This document shows positions 44,410 to 53,579 of a stretch of DNA of 64,000 bases, piece after piece (within the stretch, counting starts at the first letter, position 1; each line of letters opens with the position of its first letter). The position numbers and the translations under genes are program-made. The stretch spans positions 1,584,303-1,648,302 of the forward strand of contig JAOZID010000010.1 of assembly GCA_026014465.1 (NCBI GenBank), in the 5' to 3' direction. Origin of the DNA: Candidatus Bathyarchaeota archaeon (GTDB lineage: Archaea > Thermoproteota > Bathyarchaeia > Bathyarchaeales > Bathycorpusculaceae). Below the pieces are notes generated by a model. That model had not been told where the DNA came from, searched no databases, and worked only from the letters and a program-made list of their open reading frames with translations.

Positions 44410-44586
44410 AATAATACCTCCATCTAATCCATACGATTGTACCTTCCAACTATTTATCTTTGATTAAACAAAAACCCCAATAAACAAACTTTCAGCACTC
44501 ATTGTAACTCAACAACTCCCTCAAAAAGAAACAAAGCCCGTTTTGCCTGTGCACCAAAAAGCCAAACAAACACGCCGTCGAAAACT

Positions 44587-45858
44587 CTACTTTGCTTGTT
44601 GCTCCTCATCTTGCTTGAGCAATGCTTTGGTGTTTGCTGGTAAGTCGCGGTTTGCGGTGTAGTTTGCTCCTATCCATGTGTTGTTTCCGATTTTGACGCC
44701 TGGCATGAACAGGGCGTTGATGCCTGTTTTGACGTTATCGCCTAGGATGGCGCCGAGTTTTCGTCGTCCCGTATCCACGACTTGGTCTTTGATTTTCATC
44801 TTGACGTGCCCGTCGTCAAAGCGCAGGTTAGCAGTTAGGGTGCCTGCTGCCAAGTTGCAGTTCTCGCCAATGATGCTATCGCCAATGTAGGAGAGGTGTC
44901 CGACGTGGGTGTTGTTCATGATTATGGTGTTTTTGACTTCGCAGGCGTTTCCAACGCGGGCGTTTTTGCCTACGCTGGTGCAGGCTCGCAGGTAACAGTT
45001 TGGGCCAACATCGGCGCCTTCGTCTATGAAGCAGTGACCTTCGATGTATGCGCCAGAGCGTACCCGCGCGGTCTTTGCTACGGTTACTGCGCCGATTAGG
45101 TGTGCGCCGTCTTCCACTGTTCCCAAGACCTCGGGTTGCATGCGCCGTAGCGTCCAAGCGTTAGCGTCGAGCAAATCCCATGGTCTGCCAATATCAAACC
45201 AGTCCTCCCGCGGTATCTGCGCCGACACCACTCGCTTGCCTTCATCAGCCAGAAACGTTACGGCGTCGGTGAGTTCCCATTCTCCGCGGACTGAACGCTT
45301 AACCTTGCGCAGCGCATCAAAAACCTCTTGGGAAAACACGTACAACCCCGCATTTGCCAAGTTCGAGGGGGCATCTTGCCTGTTGGGTTTTTCCACAATT
45401 CCCGCTACGGTGCCGTCGGGTTTGGGTTTGATTATGCCGTAGCTCTCAGGGTTTTCTACGGGAACAACAGCCATTGCTGCGTCGGCGCCTTCACGGTATG
45501 CATCTAAAAGCTGCTTGACTGCCTGCTCCGAGAACAGTAAATCCCCATAAACCAAAACGAAGTCGTCTTTTACGTAGGGTTCGGCTATGCTTGCAGCGTT
45601 TCCTGTGCCTAGCATCTCTGTTTGATTTGCGTATTCGATTTGCATGCCCCGCTGGGAGCCGTCCCCAAAGTACGCGCGTATGGCTTCTCCCATGTAGTGC
45701 GTGATGATAAGGGCTTGTTTTACGCCGTTAGCTTTCAACGCATCCAAGCAGTGCTCTAAGATGGGTTTGCCGCCCAACGGAATCAAATGCTTCGGGCGCG
45801 TTGCTGTTAAGGGCAGTAGCCTAGTGCCTTCGCCTGCTGCAAGTAAAACCGCTTTCAC
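44587..45858 (-). CDS. Bifunctional nucleotidyltransferase/acetyltransferase of GlmU type
   Basis: 423 residues from GTG 45858, overlapping the GlmM stop by 4 nt (GTGA). N-terminal pyrophosphorylase domain: LAAGEGTRLLPLTATRPKHL, YGDLLFSE, GIVEKPN and WFDIGRPWDLL. C-terminal left-handed beta-helix hexapeptides (IGAVTVAKTARVRSGAYIEG onward). It should make UDP-GlcNAc from GlcNAc-1-P or acetylate glucosamine-1-P, for N-glycosylation and cell-surface sugar. Order GlmM then GlmU supports this. Confidence 0.88.
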   Translation of the reverse strand: MKAVLLAAGEGTRLLPLTATRPKHLIPLGGKPILEHCLDALKANGVKQALIITHYMGEAIRAYFGDGSQRGMQIEYANQTEMLGTGNAASIAEPYVKDDFVLVYGDLLFSEQAVKQLLDAYREGADAAMAVVPVENPESYGIIKPKPDGTVAGIVEKPNRQDAPSNLANAGLYVFSQEVFDALRKVKRSVRGEWELTDAVTFLADEGKRVVSAQIPREDWFDIGRPWDLLDANAWTLRRMQPEVLGTVEDGAHLIGAVTVAKTARVRSGAYIEGHCFIDEGADVGPNCYLRACTSVGKNARVGNACEVKNTIIMNNTHVGHLSYIGDSIIGENCNLAAGTLTANLRFDDGHVKMKIKDQVVDTGRRKLGAILGDNVKTGINALFMPGVKIGNNTWIGANYTANRDLPANTKALLKQDEEQQAK

Positions 45859-47222
45859 GCCGATGCTTCCTCCAACTCATCTTGTAAGGTCTTTATGCCT
45901 TTTTGCATTATAGTTTTTGCTGCCTGCATTGTTTGTCCTTCGACGGTTATTCGGATTAGCGGTTCGGTGCCTGAAGCCCGAATAAGCAGCCAACCATCCT
46001 CCAACGCCAAACGCACGCCATCAACTGTGGATAAATCCTTAAACGCTGGAAAAGCTTCTGGCAGGGCTTTTTCTAACGCGCCAATAACTCGCTGTTTTTG
46101 CTTGTTCTCACAAACAACGTTCTCCCTCAACGTCACATACTCAGGAACCTCGCCGACGAACTCTCCTAAGGTCTTGCCCTCCTCTTCTAGCGCCTTTAGC
46201 AGCAGCATCGCCGAAAGCGGACCATCAGGACACCAATGCACATCTGGGTGCACCCACGCTCCACATGGTTCCCCGCCAAAAACTGCGCCGCAACGCGCCA
46301 TTTCCTCCGACAAGTAAACATCGCCAACTCGTGTGCGCACAACTTTGCCGCCGTGCTTCTCAGCCATGGTTTCCACGCACATTGACGCTTCCACGTTAGT
46401 GACCACTGTGCCTTTGCCGTTGTTGCGTTTGAGGGCGTAAGCGCAGTATGCTGCCAAGACTTGGTCAAAATCGCAGAACTCGCCTGTTTCGTCCACAAAG
46501 GCTACGCGGTCTCCGTCTCCGTCGAATGCTACTCCAACATCAGCGTTTAGCGCCTTGACTGTTTGGGAGAGGTTTTGCAGGGATTTGGCGTTGGGTTCAG
46601 AGGTTCGGGCGGGGAAGTACCCGTCGGGTTGCGCGTTTAGGGCGGTGGTTTTGCAGCCTGCCGTGTTGAGCATTTTAGGCGCTACGTGGTAGGTGGCTCC
46701 GCAGCCTGGGTCTACGACGACTTTCCAGGGTTTGGATAGTTTGACGGTTTCTTTTAGCATATCCCAGTACTGGTGTGTGGCGTCTTTGCGGACTGCTTTG
46801 CCTATATCTTCCCAGCTTGCGCGGGTGTAGCTGTTTTGGGCGATGGTTTCTTCAACTGCGTTTTGTTGCTCATCTGTGAACGAGAGCGTGTTTGCGTTGA
46901 AGACTTTGATGCCGTTGTACTGCGGCGGATTATGTGACGCCGTAAGCATAAAGCCCGCGTCTGCGCCTAACGCTTTGGTTATGTAAGCTACCGCTGGAGT
47001 AGGAACCACACCGACTAATGAGACATCTGTACCCGCGGCAAGCAACCCCGAAACCAACGCGTTCTCAATCATGGCACCTGAAACCCTTGTGTCACAACCA
47101 ACAACTGCCCTACGCGCCTTCACCTGCGTAGCGACCGCCAAACCCACCTTACACGCTAACTGCGGCGTCAAAAACTCGTTAACCTTTCCGCGTACCCCTG
47201 AACTTCCAAACAGTTTTCCCAA
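45855..47222 (-). CDS. glmM: Phosphoglucosamine mutase
   Basis: 455 residues from TTG 47222 (GGAG 9 nt upstream; the frame starts at TTG 47237). Starts GKLFGSSGVRGKVNEF as in the family; TASHNPPQYNG has the phosphoserine; DGDGDRVAFVDETG binds metal; RASGTEPLIRIT binds phosphate. Converts glucosamine-6-P to glucosamine-1-P. Translationally coupled to the GlmU-like gene. Confidence 0.92.
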   Translation of the reverse strand: MGKLFGSSGVRGKVNEFLTPQLACKVGLAVATQVKARRAVVGCDTRVSGAMIENALVSGLLAAGTDVSLVGVVPTPAVAYITKALGADAGFMLTASHNPPQYNGIKVFNANTLSFTDEQQNAVEETIAQNSYTRASWEDIGKAVRKDATHQYWDMLKETVKLSKPWKVVVDPGCGATYHVAPKMLNTAGCKTTALNAQPDGYFPARTSEPNAKSLQNLSQTVKALNADVGVAFDGDGDRVAFVDETGEFCDFDQVLAAYCAYALKRNNGKGTVVTNVEASMCVETMAEKHGGKVVRTRVGDVYLSEEMARCGAVFGGEPCGAWVHPDVHWCPDGPLSAMLLLKALEEEGKTLGEFVGEVPEYVTLRENVVCENKQKQRVIGALEKALPEAFPAFKDLSTVDGVRLALEDGWLLIRASGTEPLIRITVEGQTMQAAKTIMQKGIKTLQDELEEASA

Positions 47223-47295
47223 CTTAACTTTCTCCAAATCAAGTGTACTCTGCCTTGTTAAACGCCAGTGGGCTTAAAAGATTTAGCTATGGAAA

Positions 47296-48381
47296 CTATA
47301 GCTCACGCGGTTTGGCGGTTTCCAAAAACTCCAAGACTTTTTCCCTGCTTGGATGCACTCCTTTAGGGCTTAAGAGGTAACAGGCTGAAACCGCGTTTGC
47401 CAACAGCAACCGCATCTGGTCTGAGACCCCGTTGTAGTCGCCTATTATGTTGCCTGCATCCCACGCATCACCCGCGCCCGTTGCCCTTTGCGGCGTAACC
47501 TCAAACGCTGGCACAACAACTTCCCTGTCAGGGTAGACCGTGGCGGCAAATCGTGTCGTGTGCAAATCAATTCTTGCGCTTAACTGCTCTGCTAAAACCC
47601 GCGCCGCCTCCAAAGCTAAAATGTCGAGTTTTTCTTTTCCCTGCCGCGTTGCGATGTCGGGACTGAGCATGGCGCCGTAGCATAAGGCTTCGTTCTCGTT
47701 TAGGCTCAAGATGTCTGCAAGGTCAGTTTTTAGGACCTGCTCTAGCAGCTGGGGCATCTGCACCTTGTTAGCGGTGGGGTCAGCTGTGGCGTAGTACGTT
47801 TTGCAGCCGCTGTTTTTTGCGGTTTTGAAGACATTTTGGGCAAGCGCTGTTCCGTGTTTTCGAGTTCCCGCCCAGTTAAACAAGCACACGTAATCCGAGT
47901 TCCTAATTAGTTGGTGGTCGGCTTCGGTGAGGTCGCCTGGTCCAAAATCCTCTAGCGAACCCACGTCCCTGAGCATAACGTTTGCTTTGTCCTCCTCTCC
48001 TGCGAATTCTAGGGCGGTGGTGATGGAGGCTTTATCTTTGGTTTTGATGTGGGAGGTGTCGATGTCGTAGGCTTGCAGGTGGCGGCGTATTTGTTCTAAG
48101 CCCCGATGGTTTGTGCAGACAATTGGGGTGACGTTGGCTTCTAGAGCGACTAAGGCTGCGGCGACGTTGATGGCGTTTCCGCCGTACAGGTCGGTTTGGC
48201 TGATTTGGTCTATGCTCCCGCCTTTGCGCTGCGCAATTCCCTCTATAACCGCGGCGAATTCTCCTACGTTGCAGTCTAAAGTTACTATGCGGTCTAAGAA
48301 AAAGTCAGGTAAAACCGTTACTTTCGGCGTTTTTTGGGGGTTTTGCAGGAAATCTGCAAGTTTTTTTAGTTGCGCATTCAC
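47296..48381 (-). CDS. PfkB-family sugar kinase
   Basis: 361 residues from GTG 48381. Ribokinase-like fold: YGGNAINVAAALVALEANV in the substrate domain, SLNENEALCYGAM, and the anion hole ATGAGDAWDAGNIIGDY with catalytic Asp (Trp in place of the usual Phe). Substrate is not readable; it is near UDP-sugar genes but separated from glmM by 73 bp. A sugar or nucleoside kinase. Confidence 0.83.
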   Translation of the reverse strand: MNAQLKKLADFLQNPQKTPKVTVLPDFFLDRIVTLDCNVGEFAAVIEGIAQRKGGSIDQISQTDLYGGNAINVAAALVALEANVTPIVCTNHRGLEQIRRHLQAYDIDTSHIKTKDKASITTALEFAGEEDKANVMLRDVGSLEDFGPGDLTEADHQLIRNSDYVCLFNWAGTRKHGTALAQNVFKTAKNSGCKTYYATADPTANKVQMPQLLEQVLKTDLADILSLNENEALCYGAMLSPDIATRQGKEKLDILALEAARVLAEQLSARIDLHTTRFAATVYPDREVVVPAFEVTPQRATGAGDAWDAGNIIGDYNGVSDQMRLLLANAVSACYLLSPKGVHPSREKVLEFLETAKPREL

Positions 48382-48475
48382 ACGTTATGCCTTCTTCTGT
48401 CTTTATCAGCCAAAAAACTAAAATAACCTTTCTTCTACTGCTGAGAAGGACGAATTAAGAATTCGGGGAACTTAC

Positions 48476-48700
48476 GTGTTAAAGTTCAAAATTGAAATAG
48501 CATTGCTGCTGATTTCGATAGCTTTGTTCGCTGTCAGCACTCTTTGCTACTCCTACGCAACAAGCGCCAACGCAGCAACCTTTGCGTTCAGCAACTCCCA
48601 CCCCTACCGAGTGTACGCAATACCCTTCGTAAGCTTTGGATCAGTACTCATGGCAGCCGCCACGCTATCATACTCCAAACGAAGCAAAAACATGGTCTAA
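48476..48700 (+). CDS. Small two-helix membrane protein, unknown
   Basis: 74 residues from GTG 48476 with GGGG about 10 nt upstream. Two hydrophobic segments (IALLLISIALFAVSTLCYS; YAIPFVSFGSVLMAAATLSY) and a short basic tail. No family recognised; divergent from the sugar kinase gene. Confidence 0.5.
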   Translation: MLKFKIEIALLLISIALFAVSTLCYSYATSANAATFAFSNSHPYRVYAIPFVSFGSVLMAAATLSYSKRSKNMV

Positions 48701-48743
48701 CCCCAAAACGGGCAACTCAACAACCTGTTTTGCAACTCTTTTT

Positions 48744-49550
48744 TTATCCTAGAACATGCGTGATAAATATCCAAATTAAATCGCCAAACACCAAAGCAAG
48801 CAGCAAACCCGCCGTAACAAAAATAAGCATAGGCAAACCCGGTGTTGCCCAAACACGCGACTTAATCCTCCCCGCCTGCGCCGCGTCCGATAAACGTTTC
48901 ACAATTGCCTCGCGCGCTTCATCATCGGGCATAACAACTAAACTGCGTTTCTCCACATCACCTTTTGTGTTGATGTCTTCTAAGGGGTAAACGTGCCATT
49001 TCGCTTCTAAGGTGGATACTAGAACTTTTTGTCCCGTAACCAAAACCAGCAGCTTCTTGAAGACTGATTCCTCTTTTAGGGTGCCCTCGAACATGGGCGT
49101 TTTTTCTGTGTGGTTTGCTATGTTGCGCAGTAGCATGTAGATTCCGCTTGCCGCCGCGATGAGCACCGAATTGCTAAGTATGGCTATGGGGAATACGGTT
49201 TGGGCGAGGGGAGATACTCCTTGGGGTATAAGGGGTGTTAGCAGCGTTTGGGGATAAAATGGCAGGGCTAGGGCGATGCACATGAACGCTTTCGAATCCG
49301 CGCCTCCAAAACTGCCCGAGTAAAACAGTGTCACGGCGATTCCAACAGTTACCGCGGCGCTAAGCCCAAACCACAGCAACCTTGATGGGTCATACAAAAC
49401 CAGCTCAGGCAAAACCAACGCCGCCGCCAACGGAGCATACACAACCCACACGCGGTCACTCACCATACGCTCCTTATAATCACTCCAAGAAGCATACAGC
49501 AAAAACACCACTGAAACCGCTACCCGCGCCGCCGCAAAGACTTCCTGCAT
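48744..49550 (-). CDS. Prepilin peptidase (A24 GxGD membrane protease)
   Basis: 268 residues from ATG 49550; TTG 49556 also possible. Hydrophobic with several helices; the catalytic Asp residues are in LLYASWSDYKERMVSDRVW and SGSFGGADSKAF (the GxGD site, here GGAD). C-terminal domain of about 90 soluble residues before a last helix. It cleaves type III/IV prepilin and archaellin-like signal peptides. No pilin genes are nearby. Confidence 0.88.
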   Translation of the reverse strand: MQEVFAAARVAVSVVFLLYASWSDYKERMVSDRVWVVYAPLAAALVLPELVLYDPSRLLWFGLSAAVTVGIAVTLFYSGSFGGADSKAFMCIALALPFYPQTLLTPLIPQGVSPLAQTVFPIAILSNSVLIAAASGIYMLLRNIANHTEKTPMFEGTLKEESVFKKLLVLVTGQKVLVSTLEAKWHVYPLEDINTKGDVEKRSLVVMPDDEAREAIVKRLSDAAQAGRIKSRVWATPGLPMLIFVTAGLLLALVFGDLIWIFITHVLG

Positions 49551-49656
49551 TCTCAAAGCGCCCCAAAAAGAGCAAAACGCGGTCGCATATTAACTGCGTG
49601 TACCCCCAATCAAGATTTACGCTATTGCTTAGGATGGGCTTTTGTGGTGTGCCTGT

Positions 49657-50298
49657 TTAGGTTAGTCCGCGTAGGAAGGGGTTGACTCTTTTTTCTTGGC
49701 TTATGGTGGTGGTTGGTCCATGTCCGGGGTAGACTTCGTAGTAGTCGGAGAGGGTTGCTAGTTTTTTTAGGGATTCTTGCATGGCGGTTTGGGAGCTTCC
49801 GGGGAAGTCGGTGCGTCCGATGGAGCCTGCAAATAAGGTGTCGCCTGTGAAGACTTCGGTTTCTGCTAAAAACACAACGCCGCCTGGGCTGTGTCCGGGG
49901 GAATCTACAACTTTCAAGGTTACTTCGCCAACACTTATCGAGTCGCCATTATGTAGCAGGACATCTGCGGGGGGTGAGACCTGTTTGAACCCAAAGTACC
50001 GTGCGGTTTCTTTGCCTGATTCTCCGAGCATGTACGCGTCGGCTTGGTGGATGCAGATGGGCACATGGTATTTGTCTTTGACTAAACCGTTTCCGCAGGT
50101 ATGGTCAGGATGCCCATGCGTGTTAACGATGTACTTTAGCTTCAACGCCCTGCTCTCAATGAAGTCAAAAACTTCCTTGGCTTCTGTTTGACCGCAAAAC
50201 CCAGGGTCAATAACTGCTGCTTCTTTAGTATCCTTGCAGTAAACCACGTAACAGTTAGTTGAAAGCACGCCAACCATAAACATCTTGGTCCTTAGCAT
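49657..50298 (-). CDS. Metallo-beta-lactamase fold hydrolase (glyoxalase II-like)
   Basis: 213 residues. NTHGHPDHTCGN is the first metal site; SPGHSPGGV the second; VFTGDTLFAGSIGRTDF and VYPGHGPTTT complete a two-metal centre. The family hydrolyses thioesters or persulfides or handles glutathione adducts; in archaea without glutathione the substrate is open. Confidence 0.88.
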   Translation of the reverse strand: MLRTKMFMVGVLSTNCYVVYCKDTKEAAVIDPGFCGQTEAKEVFDFIESRALKLKYIVNTHGHPDHTCGNGLVKDKYHVPICIHQADAYMLGESGKETARYFGFKQVSPPADVLLHNGDSISVGEVTLKVVDSPGHSPGGVVFLAETEVFTGDTLFAGSIGRTDFPGSSQTAMQESLKKLATLSDYYEVYPGHGPTTTISQEKRVNPFLRGLT

Positions 50299-50416
50299 GA
50301 AATCTTCATCCCCTCAATTCTATAGCTACAGAGCCCAATTACCTATATAAATTCAAGCAGCCCGCTGGGCGTGGGTGTTGGGAAAGCTTATGTGTTTGGG
50401 TGGGTATTGGTTTTTG

Positions 50417-51031
50417 ATGGTTATGCTTGTTGTTGGAGTTTGTGGCAGCCCACGCCAGCAAGCTACAGAGCATGTTTTAAAAGAGGCGTTGGGTCTGCTT
50501 GAAGAAAAAGGGTTCACGACAAAGTTTTGGTCTGTTCGCGGGAAACGTTTAGGTTTTTGTTTGCACTGCGATTTTTGCCTAAAAAACAAGGTCTGCGTCC
50601 TCAAAGACGATATGCAAGAACTCTACGCGCTGCTCAAAGAAGCCGACGGCATAATCTTTGCAACCCCCGTCTACAACGGAGCAGTCAGCGCCCAAACCAA
50701 AGCAGTCATGGACAGGTGCCGCGCCGCCGTCGCCAGCGACAAAGACTTCTTCAAACACAAAACAGGCATGGGCATAGCCCTAGGCGGCGACCGAATGGGC
50801 GGACAAGAAGCAGCCCTAACACAGATTCACACGTTTTACATTCTTAACGCCATGGTGCCCGTTAGCGGAGGCTTTTTTGGCGCAAACCTAGGCGCTACGT
50901 TTTGGACAAAAGACACTTTAGAAGGCGTGAAAGAGGACACTGAAGGATTTAGGAGCTTGAAAAAAACCGTGAAAAAATTTGCCAAACACTTAGATGAGTA
51001 CAAGGGTGCTGTGGGAGTGAAACAGCCATGA
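50417..51031 (+). CDS. Iron-sulfur flavoprotein (Isf type)
   Basis: 204 residues from ATG 50417; an upstream extension is unlikely. Flavodoxin-like N terminus MLVVGVCGSPRQQATEHVL and a compact cluster motif with Cys 48, 51, 54 and 60 (C-x2-C-x2-C-x5-C), followed by IIFATPVYNG. It binds FMN and a [4Fe-4S] cluster and shuttles electrons from ferredoxin, possibly for oxygen or peroxide removal. ATGA overlap with the archaeoflavoprotein gene. Confidence 0.9.
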   Translation: MVMLVVGVCGSPRQQATEHVLKEALGLLEEKGFTTKFWSVRGKRLGFCLHCDFCLKNKVCVLKDDMQELYALLKEADGIIFATPVYNGAVSAQTKAVMDRCRAAVASDKDFFKHKTGMGIALGGDRMGGQEAALTQIHTFYILNAMVPVSGGFFGANLGATFWTKDTLEGVKEDTEGFRSLKKTVKKFAKHLDEYKGAVGVKQP

Positions 51032-51618
51032 GTACCGATAAAGGTGAAGTTAAGAAACGCAAAGTTGCGTGGGGAATTTCGGGTGCAGGTGACCGTATTG
51101 AGGAGTACGTTGAAGTCATGAAGGCTTTGCAGCGCCAGTACGCGGACACGTTAGATATTCATGTGTTTGTTTCCAAAGCAGGCGAGATGGTCTTGAAATT
51201 CTACAAACTCGAAACCACCATCAAAGAAGCCTTCCCCAAATTCATGGTTGAACTCAACGCAAACTCGCCCTTCCTAGCAGCTTGGCTTCAAATGAACAAA
51301 TACGAATTCTTACTCATTGCGCCTGCCTCTTCAAACACCGTAGCCAAAATAGCCAACTGCATCGGAGATACCATGCTCACCAACGCGGCAAGCATGAGCC
51401 TAAAAGCGTTTGTTCCCGTCTACGTTGTCCCCGTGGATTACGAAGAAAAAACCCTCATCACCAAGTTGCCAAACGGCAAGGACATGAAGCTGCGTGTGCG
51501 AAAAGAAGACGCCCAGCAAGTACGCAAACTCGAGCAAATGGAGGACGTGCACGTGTTAGCTGACCCCCACCAAATTCCCGACGCCTTCAAAAAACACTTT
51601 GGTCAAAAGCCCGCCTAA
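51028..51618 (+). CDS. Archaeoflavoprotein AfpA-like (DmrB family)
   Basis: 196 residues. WGISGAGDRIEEYVEVMKAL, YEFLLIAPASSNTVAKIANC and DTMLTNAASM are typical of the flavoprotein family including AfpA and dihydromethanopterin reductase. In Archaeoglobus an AfpA gene is next to the Isf gene, as here, and the two proteins exchange electrons with ferredoxin. Convergent overlap with the presenilin-like gene at 51615-51618. Confidence 0.85.
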   Translation: MSTDKGEVKKRKVAWGISGAGDRIEEYVEVMKALQRQYADTLDIHVFVSKAGEMVLKFYKLETTIKEAFPKFMVELNANSPFLAAWLQMNKYEFLLIAPASSNTVAKIANCIGDTMLTNAASMSLKAFVPVYVVPVDYEEKTLITKLPNGKDMKLRVRKEDAQQVRKLEQMEDVHVLADPHQIPDAFKKHFGQKPA

Positions 51619-52451
51619 AAGATTGACCCCAGCAGCCCCAACGTTATCCCCAGAGTCAACGGAAACGGCAATCCCGGAAACATCCCGTGCCTCTCAAGCA
51701 TCCAAAACGTCAAATAACTCCCCACAACAATTCCCGCCACCGACAATGCGCAGGGAATCCAGCCAAACCGTATCAGCATAGAACCCGCCAGCAACGAATA
51801 AAAAACCAAATCCCCCAAGCCCATCTGGATGTCTTTGAATGCAAAGCTTACTCCCTTAATCTGCTCAAGCCCCGATGACGCGATTTTTCCTATGGGACCA
51901 TAGTAGACGGCTAAGGTGTCGTAGATTGATAGGACTCCTAACAGCAGCAGAACAGTTGAGATGCTAAGGAATGCGCCAAAAAACGCTCCCAACGCGCCGC
52001 CCAACACAACAATTACAAAGTCGCTTGTTTTGCCGCCTAACCTAAAAACCGCCAAATCCCCCAAAACCGCAACCACTACAGCAACCACCGCCCCAACCAC
52101 CGTGCTATACTGCGCGCCAGCCAGCACCGACACCGTGTAGATAAAACCCAAAAGCAAAAACGCCAACGTCACCGCAACCCCCATAAGCAAATTCAAAACG
52201 TTACGGCTGCGATATTTTATTAGCAAATACACGCCACTTGCCCCAACAGCCATCAACGCAAACAGGTAGACCGCGTTAAGGTATGGACCTGCGGGGGTGT
52301 TTTGGGGGATGGGTGTAACTGGAACCGCGACGGCTTGCGAGGAAGGGTTTTGCAGTAGCAGAGCGCAAAAAATGGTGATAATCAGGCTTGCCAGTATGGG
52401 CGTTAGGTACACGAGTTGGGCTTGAAACTCTTTTGGTTCGGGTTTTGCCAC
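51615..52451 (-). CDS. Presenilin/signal-peptide-peptidase-like GxGD protease, copy 1
   Basis: 278 residues from GTG 52451 with AAGGA upstream. About nine membrane helices. The catalytic Asp pair is SIYD (Asp178) and GLGD (Asp214); PFPLT near the end takes the place of PAL. It should cut within membrane helices of substrate proteins. A second copy is encoded 82 bp upstream on the same strand. Confidence 0.87.
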   Translation of the reverse strand: MAKPEPKEFQAQLVYLTPILASLIITIFCALLLQNPSSQAVAVPVTPIPQNTPAGPYLNAVYLFALMAVGASGVYLLIKYRSRNVLNLLMGVAVTLAFLLLGFIYTVSVLAGAQYSTVVGAVVAVVVAVLGDLAVFRLGGKTSDFVIVVLGGALGAFFGAFLSISTVLLLLGVLSIYDTLAVYYGPIGKIASSGLEQIKGVSFAFKDIQMGLGDLVFYSLLAGSMLIRFGWIPCALSVAGIVVGSYLTFWMLERHGMFPGLPFPLTLGITLGLLGSIF

Positions 52452-52532
52452 GTTGTTTTCCTTGCTTGCTGTTTTGCTCTATGGTGGCAGTTATCGCAAA
52501 AGAAGGTTTGCTAAAAAAGGCTGCGGCGCTGT

Positions 52533-53438
52533 TTAGAGACCAAATCCTGCTAAACCGCCTGTAAGCAGCAAACTGGATATGACGTAGCCAAGTATGGCGC
52601 CTGGGCAAAGGAAGGGGAGTCCTGCTTGGGGTTTGCCTTTTATGACAAAAACCATGAGCCCTGCAAAGCCGATGAGCGTGCCTATCATGATGGATAAGCC
52701 AATGAGAAAACCGTTCATGCCTCCGATTGTGTAGTATGCTGCAACAGCCAAGATGCCTGGGAATACGGTGTCGCCTACGCCAAGGAAGAATGCCTCACGT
52801 TCTTCGCCTGAGTCAATTTTCTCTTTCAGGTTCTTCTCTTCGTTAATTAAAGAGTAGCCGCGTTTTTTGGGGATAACAAAGAGGATGGGCAGCTTCAAAT
52901 CCACCAGCACATCAGCCAAGTCAATCATGTGCTTTGTCTTGTACACTGATATAGCATCGTATGTCGCCATCACAATTAGCAACGCCACAACAATAAGAAC
53001 CGTCAACGAAATCCCAAGCATAGCCACCGCGCCAACAGCTGTCATAACACCAGTAATATCCAGTATGTACCATTCAGGGTACTTTATGAGCAAATACGTT
53101 AAAACTGCCATAGCCGCTACAGCCACGCCCAACGAGATTTCCCAAGGCAAAATAATCGACAACAACGGGTACAATACGTAAACGCCAAGCAAACCCGTGG
53201 AACCCAAAAATATGCCCTGAATAACATGTTTCTTACCGTACTTGGCAATAACCAAAATAAACGCAGTGAAAACAACCAAAACCACAAAGAAAAACACCAA
53301 GTTCCCCCAATCCCCAGGGTTCTCAAAAGCGCCCACACCTGCCGCCTCAAACGGACCTGTAACCACAAACGCCAGCAAATCCACAACAACAAACAACGCG
53401 CCCATAACAAACATGGGCATAGTATCGGCAGCTTTCAT
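52533..53438 (-). CDS. Presenilin/signal-peptide-peptidase-like GxGD protease, copy 2
   Basis: 301 residues from ATG 53438 (frame open to 53468). The Asp pair is in ATYD (Asp161) and GVGD (Asp223), with LPFLCPGA at the PAL position. The cytosolic loop between the Asp helices is longer than in copy 1 (about 60 against 35 residues). The two copies are clearly diverged paralogues in tandem and could have different substrates or work together. Confidence 0.87.
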   Translation of the reverse strand: MKAADTMPMFVMGALFVVVDLLAFVVTGPFEAAGVGAFENPGDWGNLVFFFVVLVVFTAFILVIAKYGKKHVIQGIFLGSTGLLGVYVLYPLLSIILPWEISLGVAVAAMAVLTYLLIKYPEWYILDITGVMTAVGAVAMLGISLTVLIVVALLIVMATYDAISVYKTKHMIDLADVLVDLKLPILFVIPKKRGYSLINEEKNLKEKIDSGEEREAFFLGVGDTVFPGILAVAAYYTIGGMNGFLIGLSIMIGTLIGFAGLMVFVIKGKPQAGLPFLCPGAILGYVISSLLLTGGLAGFGL

Positions 53439-53579
53439 TTTCGGTGTCCCTTTTTTCCTCCTTAACAAAAGCGGATACCTATTTATGCCTATTTCCTATT
53501 CTCAAAACATGCCCGCCAAACAAGCATCACCAACCAAATCTTTTGGTGCCCGCCTGCTGCTTTACTGGGGTTGTGGTTT

